This document shows positions 18,064 through 25,530 of a stretch of 46,115 nt of DNA, piece after piece (the stretch's first letter is position 1; every line of letters starts with the position of its first letter). The translations under genes were made by a program, and so were the position numbers. Below the pieces are notes generated by a model. That model searched no databases and had not been told where the DNA came from. It saw only the letters and a program-made list of their open reading frames with translations. The DNA comes from JBFHES01 sp041584015 (lineage in GTDB: Bacteria > Bacteroidota > Bacteroidia > Bacteroidales > M50B96). The DNA lies in assembly GCA_041584015.1 (NCBI GenBank), contig JBFHES010000003.1, positions 1 through 46,115 on the forward strand, written 5' to 3'.

Positions 18064-19050
18064 TTATTGTAAATTCTCCCAATACCATTTTACCGCTTTT
18101 TCCAAACCTTGACGGATACTGTATTGCGGATCATATCCTAATAATTCTTTTGCCTTATCAATGGATGCTAATGAATGTTTGATGTCGCCAGCCCTCTCAG
18201 GTCCATGAATAACATCAAGCGATAAAAGCTCCTTGTTAAACTTCCCCAATTGCTCTCTCAGAATTTCATACAATTCATTGAGATTTGTATTCTCTCCAAA
18301 TGCCACATTATATACGGTGTTGGTAGCTTTGGGATTTTCAGTTGTTGCGGCCAACTGGTTTATCTGAACAACATTTTGCACATAAGTAAAGTCCCGAGAA
18401 TGTGTTCCATCTCCATTAATGGTAGGTGGGTTTTTACTAATTATTGCTTTTACAAATACGGGAATAACTGCAGCATAAGCCCCAAATGGATCTTGCTTTT
18501 CACCAAAAACATTAAAGTATCTTAAGCCAATGGTTTCAATGCCATATAAATCGGCAAATACATTAGCGTATAACTCATTCACGTATTTAGTAACTGCGTA
18601 TGGAGATAATGGCAATCCAATTTTATCTTCAAATTTTGGTAATCCAGGATGATCTCCATACGTTGAAGAACTGGCTGCATATACAAAACGTTTGATACCT
18701 TCATCACGTGCTGCAATAAGCATGTTTAAAAATCCGGATATATTTACGGCATTGGTTGTAGCAGGATCGTTGATTGACCGAGGCACTGAACCAAGAGCAG
18801 CTTGATGAAGAATGTATTTTGCTCCCTTAACCGCCTTTTTACAATCCTCAGGATTGCGAATATCGCCCTCTACTAATTCAAAAGCTGGATTCGCCATAAA
18901 CGGAGCAATATTCTCCTTTTTTCCAGTAGAAAAATTATCTAAACAGACGACCTGATTATTCTGACTTAGCAAAGCTTCAATAAGGTTAGAGCCGATAAAA
19001 CCGGCTCCACCTGTAACTAATACTTTGCTATTTTCAATAATGCGTTGCAT
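18064..19050 (-). CDS. NAD-dependent sugar epimerase (WbpP/TviC-like SDR)
   Basis: An extended short-chain dehydrogenase/reductase of 328 residues. The dinucleotide fold signature GGAGFIG is at 14-20, the HQAALGSVPRSINDP segment (82-96) is characteristic of the UDP-GlcNAc/UDP-GlcNAcA 4-epimerase group, the catalytic serine region SSSTYG is at 127-132, and YxxxK is Y151/K155. The substrate-side motif SRDFTYV is also present. The likely product is a UDP-GalNAc or UDP-GalNAcA precursor for the surface glycan. The gene starts only 2 bases after the rny stop, making it the junction between the housekeeping genes and the polysaccharide cluster. The exact epimer cannot be read from the sequence. Confidence 0.88.
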   Translation of the reverse strand: MQRIIENSKVLVTGGAGFIGSNLIEALLSQNNQVVCLDNFSTGKKENIAPFMANPAFELVEGDIRNPEDCKKAVKGAKYILHQAALGSVPRSINDPATTNAVNISGFLNMLIAARDEGIKRFVYAASSSTYGDHPGLPKFEDKIGLPLSPYAVTKYVNELYANVFADLYGIETIGLRYFNVFGEKQDPFGAYAAVIPVFVKAIISKNPPTINGDGTHSRDFTYVQNVVQINQLAATTENPKATNTVYNVAFGENTNLNELYEILREQLGKFNKELLSLDVIHGPERAGDIKHSLASIDKAKELLGYDPQYSIRQGLEKAVKWYWENLQ

Positions 19051-19052
19051 GA

Positions 19053-20612
19053 TTATTTTGCGTAATTAATTGCTCTTGTTTCTCTAATAACAGTAACTTT
19101 AATCTGACCTGGGTAAGTCATTTCGTCCTGTATTTTTCTAGCAATATCGAATGATAATGTTTCGGTATCTGTATCATTCATCTTCTCGCTTCCAACAATT
19201 ACTCGAAGTTCTCTACCTGCTTGAATAGCATATGTTTTAAGAACACCAGGATAGGAAAGGGCAAGATTCTCAAGATCCTTTAATCGCTTAATGTATGATT
19301 CAACAACTTCTCTACGAGCACCTGGACGGGCACCTGAAATTGCATCACAAACCTGAACGATTGGTGCTAACAAAGTTGTCATCTCCACTTCATCGTGGTG
19401 AGCACCAATTGCATTACAAATGTCCGGCTTTTCTTTATATTTCTCAGCGATCTTCATCCCTAGGATTGCGTGTGGTAGATCCGGCTCATCATCCGGTACT
19501 TTTCCAATATCATGAAGCAATCCGGCACGTTTTGCTGCTTTTGGATTTAATCCTAGTTCAGAAGCCATTATGCTACATAGGTTAGCTACCTCTCTGGAGT
19601 GCTGTAGCAGATTCTGTCCGTATGATGAACGGTATTTCATTTTACCAATCAGTCTGATAATCTCAGGATGTAATCCATGCACACCTAAATCAATTGCAGT
19701 ACGCTTTCCAACTTCTACAATTTCTTCTTCTATTTGTTTTTTAGTTTTTTCAACAACTTCTTCAATTCTTGCAGGATGAATTCTACCATCAGTTACCAAC
19801 TTGTGTAAAGCTAGTCTTGCAATTTCTCTTCGTACCGGATCAAAACCAGAAAGAATAATAGCTTCAGGTGTATCATCAACTATAATCTCCACTCCTGTTG
19901 CTGCTTCCAATGCTCTAATGTTTCTTCCTTCACGACCAATGATGCGTCCTTTTATCTCATCATTATCAATGTTAAAAACAGTTACAGAGTTTTCAACGGC
20001 AGCTTCCGTTGCGACACGCTGTATTGTATTAATTACAACTCGTTTTGCTTCTTTATTGGCAGTCATCTTAGCTTCATCCATTATTTCATTAATGTATGAC
20101 ATAGCCTCCGACTTAGCTTCATTCTTCAACGACTCGATGAGCTGCTCCTTTGCTTCTTCTGCGGATAATCCAGCAACATGTTGAAGTTTATCAACCTGTT
20201 CTTTATGTATTTTATCCAACTCACTGTTTTTCTTTTCAACCAACTCCAGCTGATTGTTTAAGTTATCTTTAATAACTTCATTTTCGCGCTTAAAACTATC
20301 AAGATCCTTCTGACGTTTCCCCAATTCCTCTTTGCGCTGATTCAACGCCATCTCCTTCTGCTTAATTCTGTTTTCAGCCTGAGACATTTTAGAGTTTCTG
20401 TCGTTTATCTGACTTTCGTGGTTCGCCTTAAGAGATAAGAATTTCTCCTTTGCCTGAAGGATTTTATCTTGCTTGACAGCTTCGGCCTTTAATTCGGCCT
20501 CGCGAAGAATGTCAACGCTTTTTCGTTTTATAGCTGCTTTGAAATATAGGTAAACGACAATCGCTCCTATAAAAAATGCTGCTATAACAAATACTACTTC
20601 TATTAATTCCAT
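19053..20612 (-). CDS. rny: Ribonuclease Y
   Basis: A membrane-anchored endoribonuclease that initiates mRNA decay. The 519-residue product has the complete domain order: an N-terminal transmembrane anchor (about 5-24), a long coiled coil (about 35-200), a KH RNA-binding domain with IIGREGRNIRALE (224-236), and an HD domain with LLHDIGKV (HD at 367-368) plus HHDEVE. Length and motifs are normal. The order zapB-like, zapA, 6S RNA, rny is plausible for this phylum. The 250-bp region upstream contains a 6S RNA candidate that ends about 20 bases before the start codon, so rny may need read-through from that RNA or from zapA. The epimerase follows after 2 bases. Confidence 0.96.
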   Translation of the reverse strand: MELIEVVFVIAAFFIGAIVVYLYFKAAIKRKSVDILREAELKAEAVKQDKILQAKEKFLSLKANHESQINDRNSKMSQAENRIKQKEMALNQRKEELGKRQKDLDSFKRENEVIKDNLNNQLELVEKKNSELDKIHKEQVDKLQHVAGLSAEEAKEQLIESLKNEAKSEAMSYINEIMDEAKMTANKEAKRVVINTIQRVATEAAVENSVTVFNIDNDEIKGRIIGREGRNIRALEAATGVEIIVDDTPEAIILSGFDPVRREIARLALHKLVTDGRIHPARIEEVVEKTKKQIEEEIVEVGKRTAIDLGVHGLHPEIIRLIGKMKYRSSYGQNLLQHSREVANLCSIMASELGLNPKAAKRAGLLHDIGKVPDDEPDLPHAILGMKIAEKYKEKPDICNAIGAHHDEVEMTTLLAPIVQVCDAISGARPGARREVVESYIKRLKDLENLALSYPGVLKTYAIQAGRELRVIVGSEKMNDTDTETLSFDIARKIQDEMTYPGQIKVTVIRETRAINYAK

Positions 20613-20631
20613 TTATGTGTTTATTTGATTT

Positions 20632-20829
20632 TAAAAAGCCCGCAATTCTTTCTCTAATTCTTTAGAAAACCCCAATTCGACATGGGTGAAGTCTCCAATT
20701 TAGTTCTTGCTTCCACTGACCTTCAAAGAAGATTTCCCAAAGGGAATGAGGCCTGCCTTACGTAAATATAAGTTAACTCCAATTGTGTTAATGTTGAGTT
20801 TTCAAATTGTTAAAGAAAAAATGCGGGCA
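20632..20829 (-). ncRNA. ssrS: 6S RNA candidate (SsrS, Bacteroidales-1-like)
   Basis: The gap between zapA and rny can fold as a long rod about 198 bases in size. Terminal arms GCCCGCA (20822-20828) and TGCGGGC (20638-20644) pair, with a further TTCTTT/AAAGAA helix next to them and a GAAAACTC/GGGTTTTC helix beyond. The middle has few pairs, like the 6S open bubble. The apex has GGCCTC paired with GAAGGTC around an ATTCCC/GGGAAT hairpin. A T-run follows the closing stem. Size, shape and position next to zapA all match 6S RNA, which binds the housekeeping RNA polymerase; zapA-ssrS adjacency is known from other bacteria. A covariance-model search was not possible here. Confidence 0.7.
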
Positions 20830-20862
20830 AATTTCTTAATTTTATATGTAAAGAACCTTGTG

Positions 20863-21159
20863 TTACTCTTCTAGCACTTCATCTAGCTTATCATTTATTC
20901 TGGTAATAACTTCATATCCTACAGCACTTTCCTTATTCCTGTCAAGAACCATAAGCTCTTTTGTTAATTCCAGAGAAGTCATAGCTAATATATCAAAAAT
21001 ATCTTTATCCGAAAACATTTTTTGATACTGATTCATTCGCTTATTTATAAGTTTTGCTGCCTTTCTAACCAGTTCTTCATCCTGTTCGTTCTCTTTGCTC
21101 ACCCTAACCGGCAGTTTAAGAGCACCTATGCTAACATGAATTACTCGTTTATCAGCCAT
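20863..21159 (-). CDS. zapA: Cell division protein ZapA
   Basis: ZapA binds FtsZ and bundles protofilaments at the division ring. The 98-residue product fits the family. It has a beta-rich N-terminal domain (RVIHVSIGALKLPVRVSKENE) followed by a long helix from about residue 28 to the end (EELVRKAAKLINKRMNQYQ... to KLDEVLEE) for coiled-coil tetramerisation. It starts 12 bases after a small coiled-coil gene that is probably its ZapB-like partner. It precedes the 6S RNA candidate and rny, an arrangement that parallels the zapA-ssrS linkage known from other bacteria. Confidence 0.88.
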   Translation of the reverse strand: MADKRVIHVSIGALKLPVRVSKENEQDEELVRKAAKLINKRMNQYQKMFSDKDIFDILAMTSLELTKELMVLDRNKESAVGYEVITRINDKLDEVLEE

Positions 21160-21171
21160 CCTTAATTTATA

Positions 21172-21447
21172 TTATGTATTTAATAGAGCAATACATTTAT
21201 CAATTTCCCGCACCAAACCATTTATTTCTTTTCTGGTGTCGTCCTTTTCCAAACCCGACCCCATTATATTTCTTGCTATTATTACGTTATTATATTCGTC
21301 TTTATACTGATTAAGTTCATTCTGTAGATCCTTCAATTTTGTTGATTGATCCGTGACCAATTTCTTTAATTGATCCCTTTCTTTTTGAATTTCTTTAAAC
21401 GATGCTATTAGAAGATCAACTTTTGTTTCGATGAAATTAGCATCCAT
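21172..21447 (-). CDS. Small coiled-coil protein, ZapB-like
   Basis: The 91-residue product is almost entirely one heptad-patterned helix (about 5-52, ending near LQNELNQYKDEYNNV), followed by a short charged C-terminal segment with IDKCIALLNT. No signal peptide or transmembrane segment is seen. Its size, coiled-coil nature and position 12 bases before zapA suggest a ZapB-type division-ring partner, but sequence identity to E. coli ZapB is not obvious and this is an inference from context. A TATTTTTG promoter element lies about 38 bases upstream, making this the likely first gene of the zapA-rny transcript. Confidence 0.7.
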   Translation of the reverse strand: MDANFIETKVDLLIASFKEIQKERDQLKKLVTDQSTKLKDLQNELNQYKDEYNNVIIARNIMGSGLEKDDTRKEINGLVREIDKCIALLNT

Positions 21448-21484
21448 TTGTTTACTTAATATTAATTTCTGCTGTAAAAATAAT

Positions 21485-21492
21485 CAAAAATA
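21485..21492 (-). promoter_or_regulatory. Candidate promoter of the zapB-like/zapA/rny unit (TATTTTTG)
   Basis: A perfect TAnnTTTG match on the minus strand implies a leader of about 30 bases before the start at 21447. The 5' flank lacks a clear -33 TTTG. Confidence 0.45.
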
Positions 21493-21551
21493 TAGGAATC
21501 CTATGATGCTTATTCATTTCCTTAAATTGAAATGTTCATGATTTTCTTAAT

Positions 21552-21559
21552 TACCTTTG
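21552..21559 (+). promoter_or_regulatory. Candidate promoter of the M23 peptidase gene (TACCTTTG)
   Basis: A perfect TAnnTTTG match gives a leader of about 35 bases before the start at 21601. An ATTG at 21526-21529 lies 22 bases upstream as a possible -33 element. It is divergent from the 21485-21492 promoter, with about 60 bases between the two -7 elements. Confidence 0.5.
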
Positions 21560-21600
21560 CCGCTGCATCAAATTAAGTTAAACAAAAACCAATTGCTTCA

Positions 21601-23358
21601 ATGCATAAGATAATTCAAGTCAAAACAATACTGATACTTTTACTCACCATTTTAGCGCAAAGCACTGTAATAAATGCACAGCATAAATTAGATACAATAA
21701 GTTTTCATCCGCCGGTGGATATTCCCATGTATCTATCTGGAAATTTCGGGGAAATTCGCTCCACCCATTTTCACACAGGAATCGATATAAAAACACAAGG
21801 CCAAATAGGCTTCAAAATTTATTCAATTGACGAAGGATATATCTCAAGAATTAAAATTCAGGCGGGCGGATATGGTAATGCTATTTACATCACACACCCA
21901 AATGGTTACACCAGTGTGTATGGGCACCTGGATCATTTCCGAAAGGATATTCAGGAATACACGACCAATAATCAGTATCGAAAAAATAAGTTTGAGATCA
22001 ATCTGTTTCCACCAAGAGACAAATTTGTTCTAAAAAAAGGTGAGTGGTTTGCAAAATCAGGCAATTCAGGTAGATCGGGTGGGCCACATTTACACTTCGA
22101 GATACGTGACACGGAAAGCGAACACCCTTTAAATCCATTACTTTTCAATTTCGATATTAAGGATGATATAAAACCGAAGGTATACGAAGTTGCTATTTAT
22201 CCTTTAAACGATGATAGTCGTGTGAACGGAGCTAAAGACCCGAGCTTTATTAAAGTTAGAGGCAACAATGGTCGATACAAATTGGCAAACAATGATACTA
22301 TCAGGGCGTGGGGTGAGATTGGTTTTGGCATATCGTCTAACGATTTTCTTAATTCATCAGCAAACAAATGTGGTATTTATACTATTCAGCTGATGATTGA
22401 TAGTACCTTGGTTTTTGAGAGTAATATTGATGAATTGGACTTTTCCGAATTGAGATATGTCATCAGTCACATTGATTATAAAACCAAAAAAGAAAAAGGC
22501 AGAACTTTTCAAAAATCATTTATTGCACCTAATAATCGATTAAGCATCTATAAGCCTTTGCCTTCAAATATGGCATCTACTTTTACGCTGGACAAGCAGG
22601 TGAGCAGTGTTACGTATAAACTAACCGATGTCTATGGAAATAGCTCGCAGCTTGCTTTTTGGATGAAAGCTGAAAAACCTACCGAAGAATATGCAATTAG
22701 CGCCGTCAAGGATTATGTTCAGGCAATGCCTTACCTTCAGAGCAATAAGTTTTCTAATGAGCAGATTGAGCTTAGCTTTCCTGCTAAATGCTTTTTTGAG
22801 GATTTATTCTTTAACTATTCCACATCGCCGAAAACTGATGATTTGTACTCTCCTATCCATCATGTGCACAACATATACACACCTTTATTTAAAAGATATA
22901 AGCTAAAAATAAAGGTTGACTCACTACCTGAAAGATTAAAAGTTAAAGCGATTGTTGCCTTAGTAGATACCGCAAAAAGAAAGACCAATTTGGTGAGCAT
23001 GGGTGGCGCCTTTAAGAATGGCTATGTTGAAACAAATATTCGGGAATTTGGCTCCTTCGCAATTGCTGTTGATACCGTACCTCCGAACATAACTCCGCAA
23101 AATATTTTCAATGGTAAAGACATGACATCAAATAGTATCTTATCATTTAAAATAACAGATAAACTCTCGGGCATCGAATCGTATGAGGGTGCAATAGATG
23201 GCGTGTGGGTGCTGTTCAGATATGACGCCAAGCGAGATCATATTTATTATCAATTCTCCGACAATAAGATTACAAGAAACAGCAAGCACCAACTGAATCT
23301 AAAAGTGTTAGACCATTCGGGAAATGAAGCTATTTACACTGCGAGCTTTAAATATTAA
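21601..23358 (+). CDS. M23 family (LytM-type) metallopeptidase
   Basis: A secreted zinc peptidase-fold protein, probably cutting or remodelling peptidoglycan cross-bridges in the periplasm. The 585-residue product has a signal peptide ending near VINAQ (residue 27). The LytM domain has the first zinc ligands in HFHTGIDIKT (His58, Asp62), the VYGHLDHF motif (about 107-113) and GGPHLHFEIRD with His163 and His165. All four catalytic-site residues are present, so it should be active. Roughly 410 residues follow the peptidase domain. They look beta-rich and contain a segment resembling an Ig-like module (about 490-585). I do not recognise a named domain there. It is monocistronic, with its own promoter and a bidirectional terminator. 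Confidence 0.88.
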   Translation: MHKIIQVKTILILLLTILAQSTVINAQHKLDTISFHPPVDIPMYLSGNFGEIRSTHFHTGIDIKTQGQIGFKIYSIDEGYISRIKIQAGGYGNAIYITHPNGYTSVYGHLDHFRKDIQEYTTNNQYRKNKFEINLFPPRDKFVLKKGEWFAKSGNSGRSGGPHLHFEIRDTESEHPLNPLLFNFDIKDDIKPKVYEVAIYPLNDDSRVNGAKDPSFIKVRGNNGRYKLANNDTIRAWGEIGFGISSNDFLNSSANKCGIYTIQLMIDSTLVFESNIDELDFSELRYVISHIDYKTKKEKGRTFQKSFIAPNNRLSIYKPLPSNMASTFTLDKQVSSVTYKLTDVYGNSSQLAFWMKAEKPTEEYAISAVKDYVQAMPYLQSNKFSNEQIELSFPAKCFFEDLFFNYSTSPKTDDLYSPIHHVHNIYTPLFKRYKLKIKVDSLPERLKVKAIVALVDTAKRKTNLVSMGGAFKNGYVETNIREFGSFAIAVDTVPPNITPQNIFNGKDMTSNSILSFKITDKLSGIESYEGAIDGVWVLFRYDAKRDHIYYQFSDNKITRNSKHQLNLKVLDHSGNEAIYTASFKY

Positions 23359-23380
23359 GTTCCTCTCCGGAATAACGAAA

Positions 23381-23414
23381 TAAAAAAAGGTCTGCAAATG
23401 CAGACCTTTTTTTA
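23381..23414. terminator. Bidirectional terminator between the M23 and GH16-like genes
   Basis: A perfect 16-bp inverted repeat with GGTCTGCA at its core and A/T-run arms (23381-23396 and 23399-23414) lies between two convergent genes and can end both transcripts. Confidence 0.85.
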
Positions 23415-23431
23415 TAACTAGTAATTTATTC

Positions 23432-24853
23432 TTATTTCTTCTGATAACATCGAACCCAGTCTATCTCCATACTGGACGGTAACATATTACCTTGAGGATC
23501 TTCATTTAATCCGGAACTAAAGATTAAGTACATAGGATCTGTTGGAATTCCCTGTGTTGCTTCCTTAACAACCTTTCTGTTAATCGTCCAGGATATCTTG
23601 TTTTCAGTCCACTCAATACCAAATATAAAGTAATTGTTCTGATACTTTGTACCACCAAGTTTTGAAACGCTCGACTTAATTTGTGGTCCCCAGTGATTTG
23701 CAAAAACAGTTTTACCTTTATTGTCGGTTTTAACCACATCAATCTCCGGTAACATTAAATCAGATACCATCCAGAATGCATCGATTACCGGGCTATTACT
23801 GTTTAATTTTATCTTGGCTTCAAACCTTCCAAATTTTTGTCTGAAACTACTACCTGTGCTAATCAAGCCACTGGAGTAATCAAAATCTTTTGGATAAAAT
23901 CCAACTCGCGGATCCCACACCTTTCCGTTTACCTTTTCTTTCTTGGTAACAATCTTTAATATGGAATTATTGATTTCAACATTTTTTCCATCAGTAGGAA
24001 AATGCTTGTCTGACACAAGAGAATAAGACTCATTAAGCAGCGCTTTGCCCCAGAAATAGTGATTTATCCATTTATCAGCATCTAACTTTTTACCTTCAAA
24101 TTCGTCTACAAAAGTCAGTTCCCATTGCTTGATCTCATCAAATTTCTTTGAATCTTTAATATCAAAAAACTTCTTCATATCATCTGAAGCTTTTTGCTTA
24201 TTATATTTTTCTAGCTCGGCGTATTCTTCAGTCTTTTTATATCGTTCGGTATCTTCCTTCTCTTTCTTAACCTCATTAAACTCTTTGGAAGCAATAAACT
24301 CTTCCAGCTCAAAATAGCGCTTCAGCTCTTTTGATTTATCCGTTGATTGAAAGGTTTTATATTTTGAAGAAGCAATCGTTTTGAGGTAAAATTTAACATC
24401 AGAATCTTTACGAAGCGCATCAAGTTCATCCTTTTGCTGTTTCTTCTCTTCATCAGAAGCGCCTGAACCGGCATTACTTTCTAATTTCTGATATCTTTCA
24501 AAACTCTTTGATTTAGCAATGCTTTCAACTCTTTCGGGAATTCCGTTAGTCTTATACTTAAAATACTTTTTAATAACACTTGACTTTTTCAAAGCCTCAA
24601 ACTCCTTAAGCTGCTTATACTCATTTGTTTTTTCAAAAGTATCGGATTTAATGGCCTCCAATTTTTTTGTAAAAACGTCTGAAGTTACTCTCTTTTCAAG
24701 GGCGTAATACTCTTGTATCTTCTCAGAAGCCTCCATTTCTCTTAGCCAATTGTATTCATTTAAGAGAGTTGCTTCTTGTTGTTCTATTTGCTCTGTATTT
24801 GGTACTAAACCAAAGAATGACAATAACTTAAATTGTGTTTTTACACCTGCCAT
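23432..24853 (-). CDS. Helical-repeat protein with a degenerate GH16 (laminarinase-like) domain
   Basis: The 473-residue product has two parts. Residues about 25-242 are charged helical repeats with recurring blocks such as EYxxLEKY, SKEFNEVK and KKYFKYK, roughly every 20-45 residues. Residues about 244-473 match glycoside hydrolase family 16: WELTFVDEFEG at the start, FGRFEAKIKLNS, DAFWM, then PEIDVVKTDNKG where the ExDxxE catalytic motif is expected, HWGP, GIEWTENKISWTINRK and EIDWVRCYQ at the end. Glu370 and Asp372 are kept, but the third catalytic acid position is Lys375, so hydrolysis is unlikely. No signal peptide is seen; the N-terminus is MAGVKTQFKLLSFFGL, which may associate with a membrane. 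A binding or scaffold role is inferred. Confidence 0.75.
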   Translation of the reverse strand: MAGVKTQFKLLSFFGLVPNTEQIEQQEATLLNEYNWLREMEASEKIQEYYALEKRVTSDVFTKKLEAIKSDTFEKTNEYKQLKEFEALKKSSVIKKYFKYKTNGIPERVESIAKSKSFERYQKLESNAGSGASDEEKKQQKDELDALRKDSDVKFYLKTIASSKYKTFQSTDKSKELKRYFELEEFIASKEFNEVKKEKEDTERYKKTEEYAELEKYNKQKASDDMKKFFDIKDSKKFDEIKQWELTFVDEFEGKKLDADKWINHYFWGKALLNESYSLVSDKHFPTDGKNVEINNSILKIVTKKEKVNGKVWDPRVGFYPKDFDYSSGLISTGSSFRQKFGRFEAKIKLNSNSPVIDAFWMVSDLMLPEIDVVKTDNKGKTVFANHWGPQIKSSVSKLGGTKYQNNYFIFGIEWTENKISWTINRKVVKEATQGIPTDPMYLIFSSGLNEDPQGNMLPSSMEIDWVRCYQKK

Positions 24854-24884
24854 CGTAAATTTTTAAATGAATTAAACATCCGTC

Positions 24885-24892
24885 CAAAGATA
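24885..24892 (-). promoter_or_regulatory. Candidate promoter of the GH16-like gene (TATCTTTG)
   Basis: A perfect TAnnTTTG match on the minus strand gives a leader of about 25 bases before the start at 24853. A weak -33 TTG lies 16 bases further up. Confidence 0.5.
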
Positions 24893-25027
24893 AAAAAAAA
24901 CAAGCATGCAAGGTATATCTTAGCACTGCTAATACTAAATTACATAATGTCAATAACTTATATCTTTAAAATAGAATTAGTATAGATAACTCAAAATGGG
25001 ATTAAATATTTTATCAATCAATGCATT

Positions 25028-25065
25028 AAAAAAATGGGTAGTTCCAATTAAATCTGAAACTACCC
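25028..25065 (-). terminator. Orphan terminator-like hairpin
   Basis: GGGTAGTT (25036-25043) pairs with AACTACCC (25058-25065), and on the minus strand an ATTTTTTT tract follows the stem. No gene is recognised upstream of it on that strand. It could end an unannotated small RNA or be a remnant. Confidence 0.45.
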
Positions 25066-25498
25066 TACATTAATACCTAAACAATATTTTAAATCCCTAT
25101 TAATTTGTATGATTACCCGAATCATTTAATCCTTTCCACAACCTCCATACGATTACCAGAACAAATTTCTAATTCTTAAGCAAGCAGCAAAACTTCAGCA
25201 CACTATCCCCGTTAAAGACACAGCGCTATGTAAAACTTTGTTGAGCAGACCAAATATTTCACTCTTTTTTACTTGTAACCCTAAAACCATTTTCAATCTA
25301 CTTTCACACAAAATATGGAACTTAAAAATCATAAGCCAATCTCTATTTATCATTGGTACTAATGCGTTTTATTTCTCATTATATCTTAAGATGACTTACA
25401 TTTGTTACCTTTAAATGTACGATGGAAATATCGCCATGTCAATAGCTAAGTTAATAAATTGAGAACATTAGCTCATGTGTTATTCGCAAACCTTTTAC

Positions 25499-25506
25499 TA
25501 CTTTTG
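25499..25506 (+). promoter_or_regulatory. Candidate promoter of the siaB-siaC fusion gene (TACTTTTG)
   Basis: A perfect TAnnTTTG match with TGTG at 25476-25479 spaced by 19 bases. It implies a leader of about 20 bases before the start at 25531. A second TACATTTG at 25397-25404 could be a distal promoter. Confidence 0.5.
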
Positions 25507-25530
25507 CTATTGATTCAACAAGATTAAAGC

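Larger units (their letters stand above)
24854..25530. other. 677-bp gene-free stretch
   Basis: This divergent AT-rich region has no convincing coding frame on either strand. It holds the promoter of the GH16-like gene (24885-24892), an orphan terminator-like hairpin (25028-25065, minus), a TACATTTG promoter-like element at 25397-25404 that lies inside an ACATTT/AAATGT inverted repeat, and the promoter of the siaB-siaC fusion gene (25499-25506). Nothing resembling a tRNA or a mobile element was seen. Confidence 0.6.
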
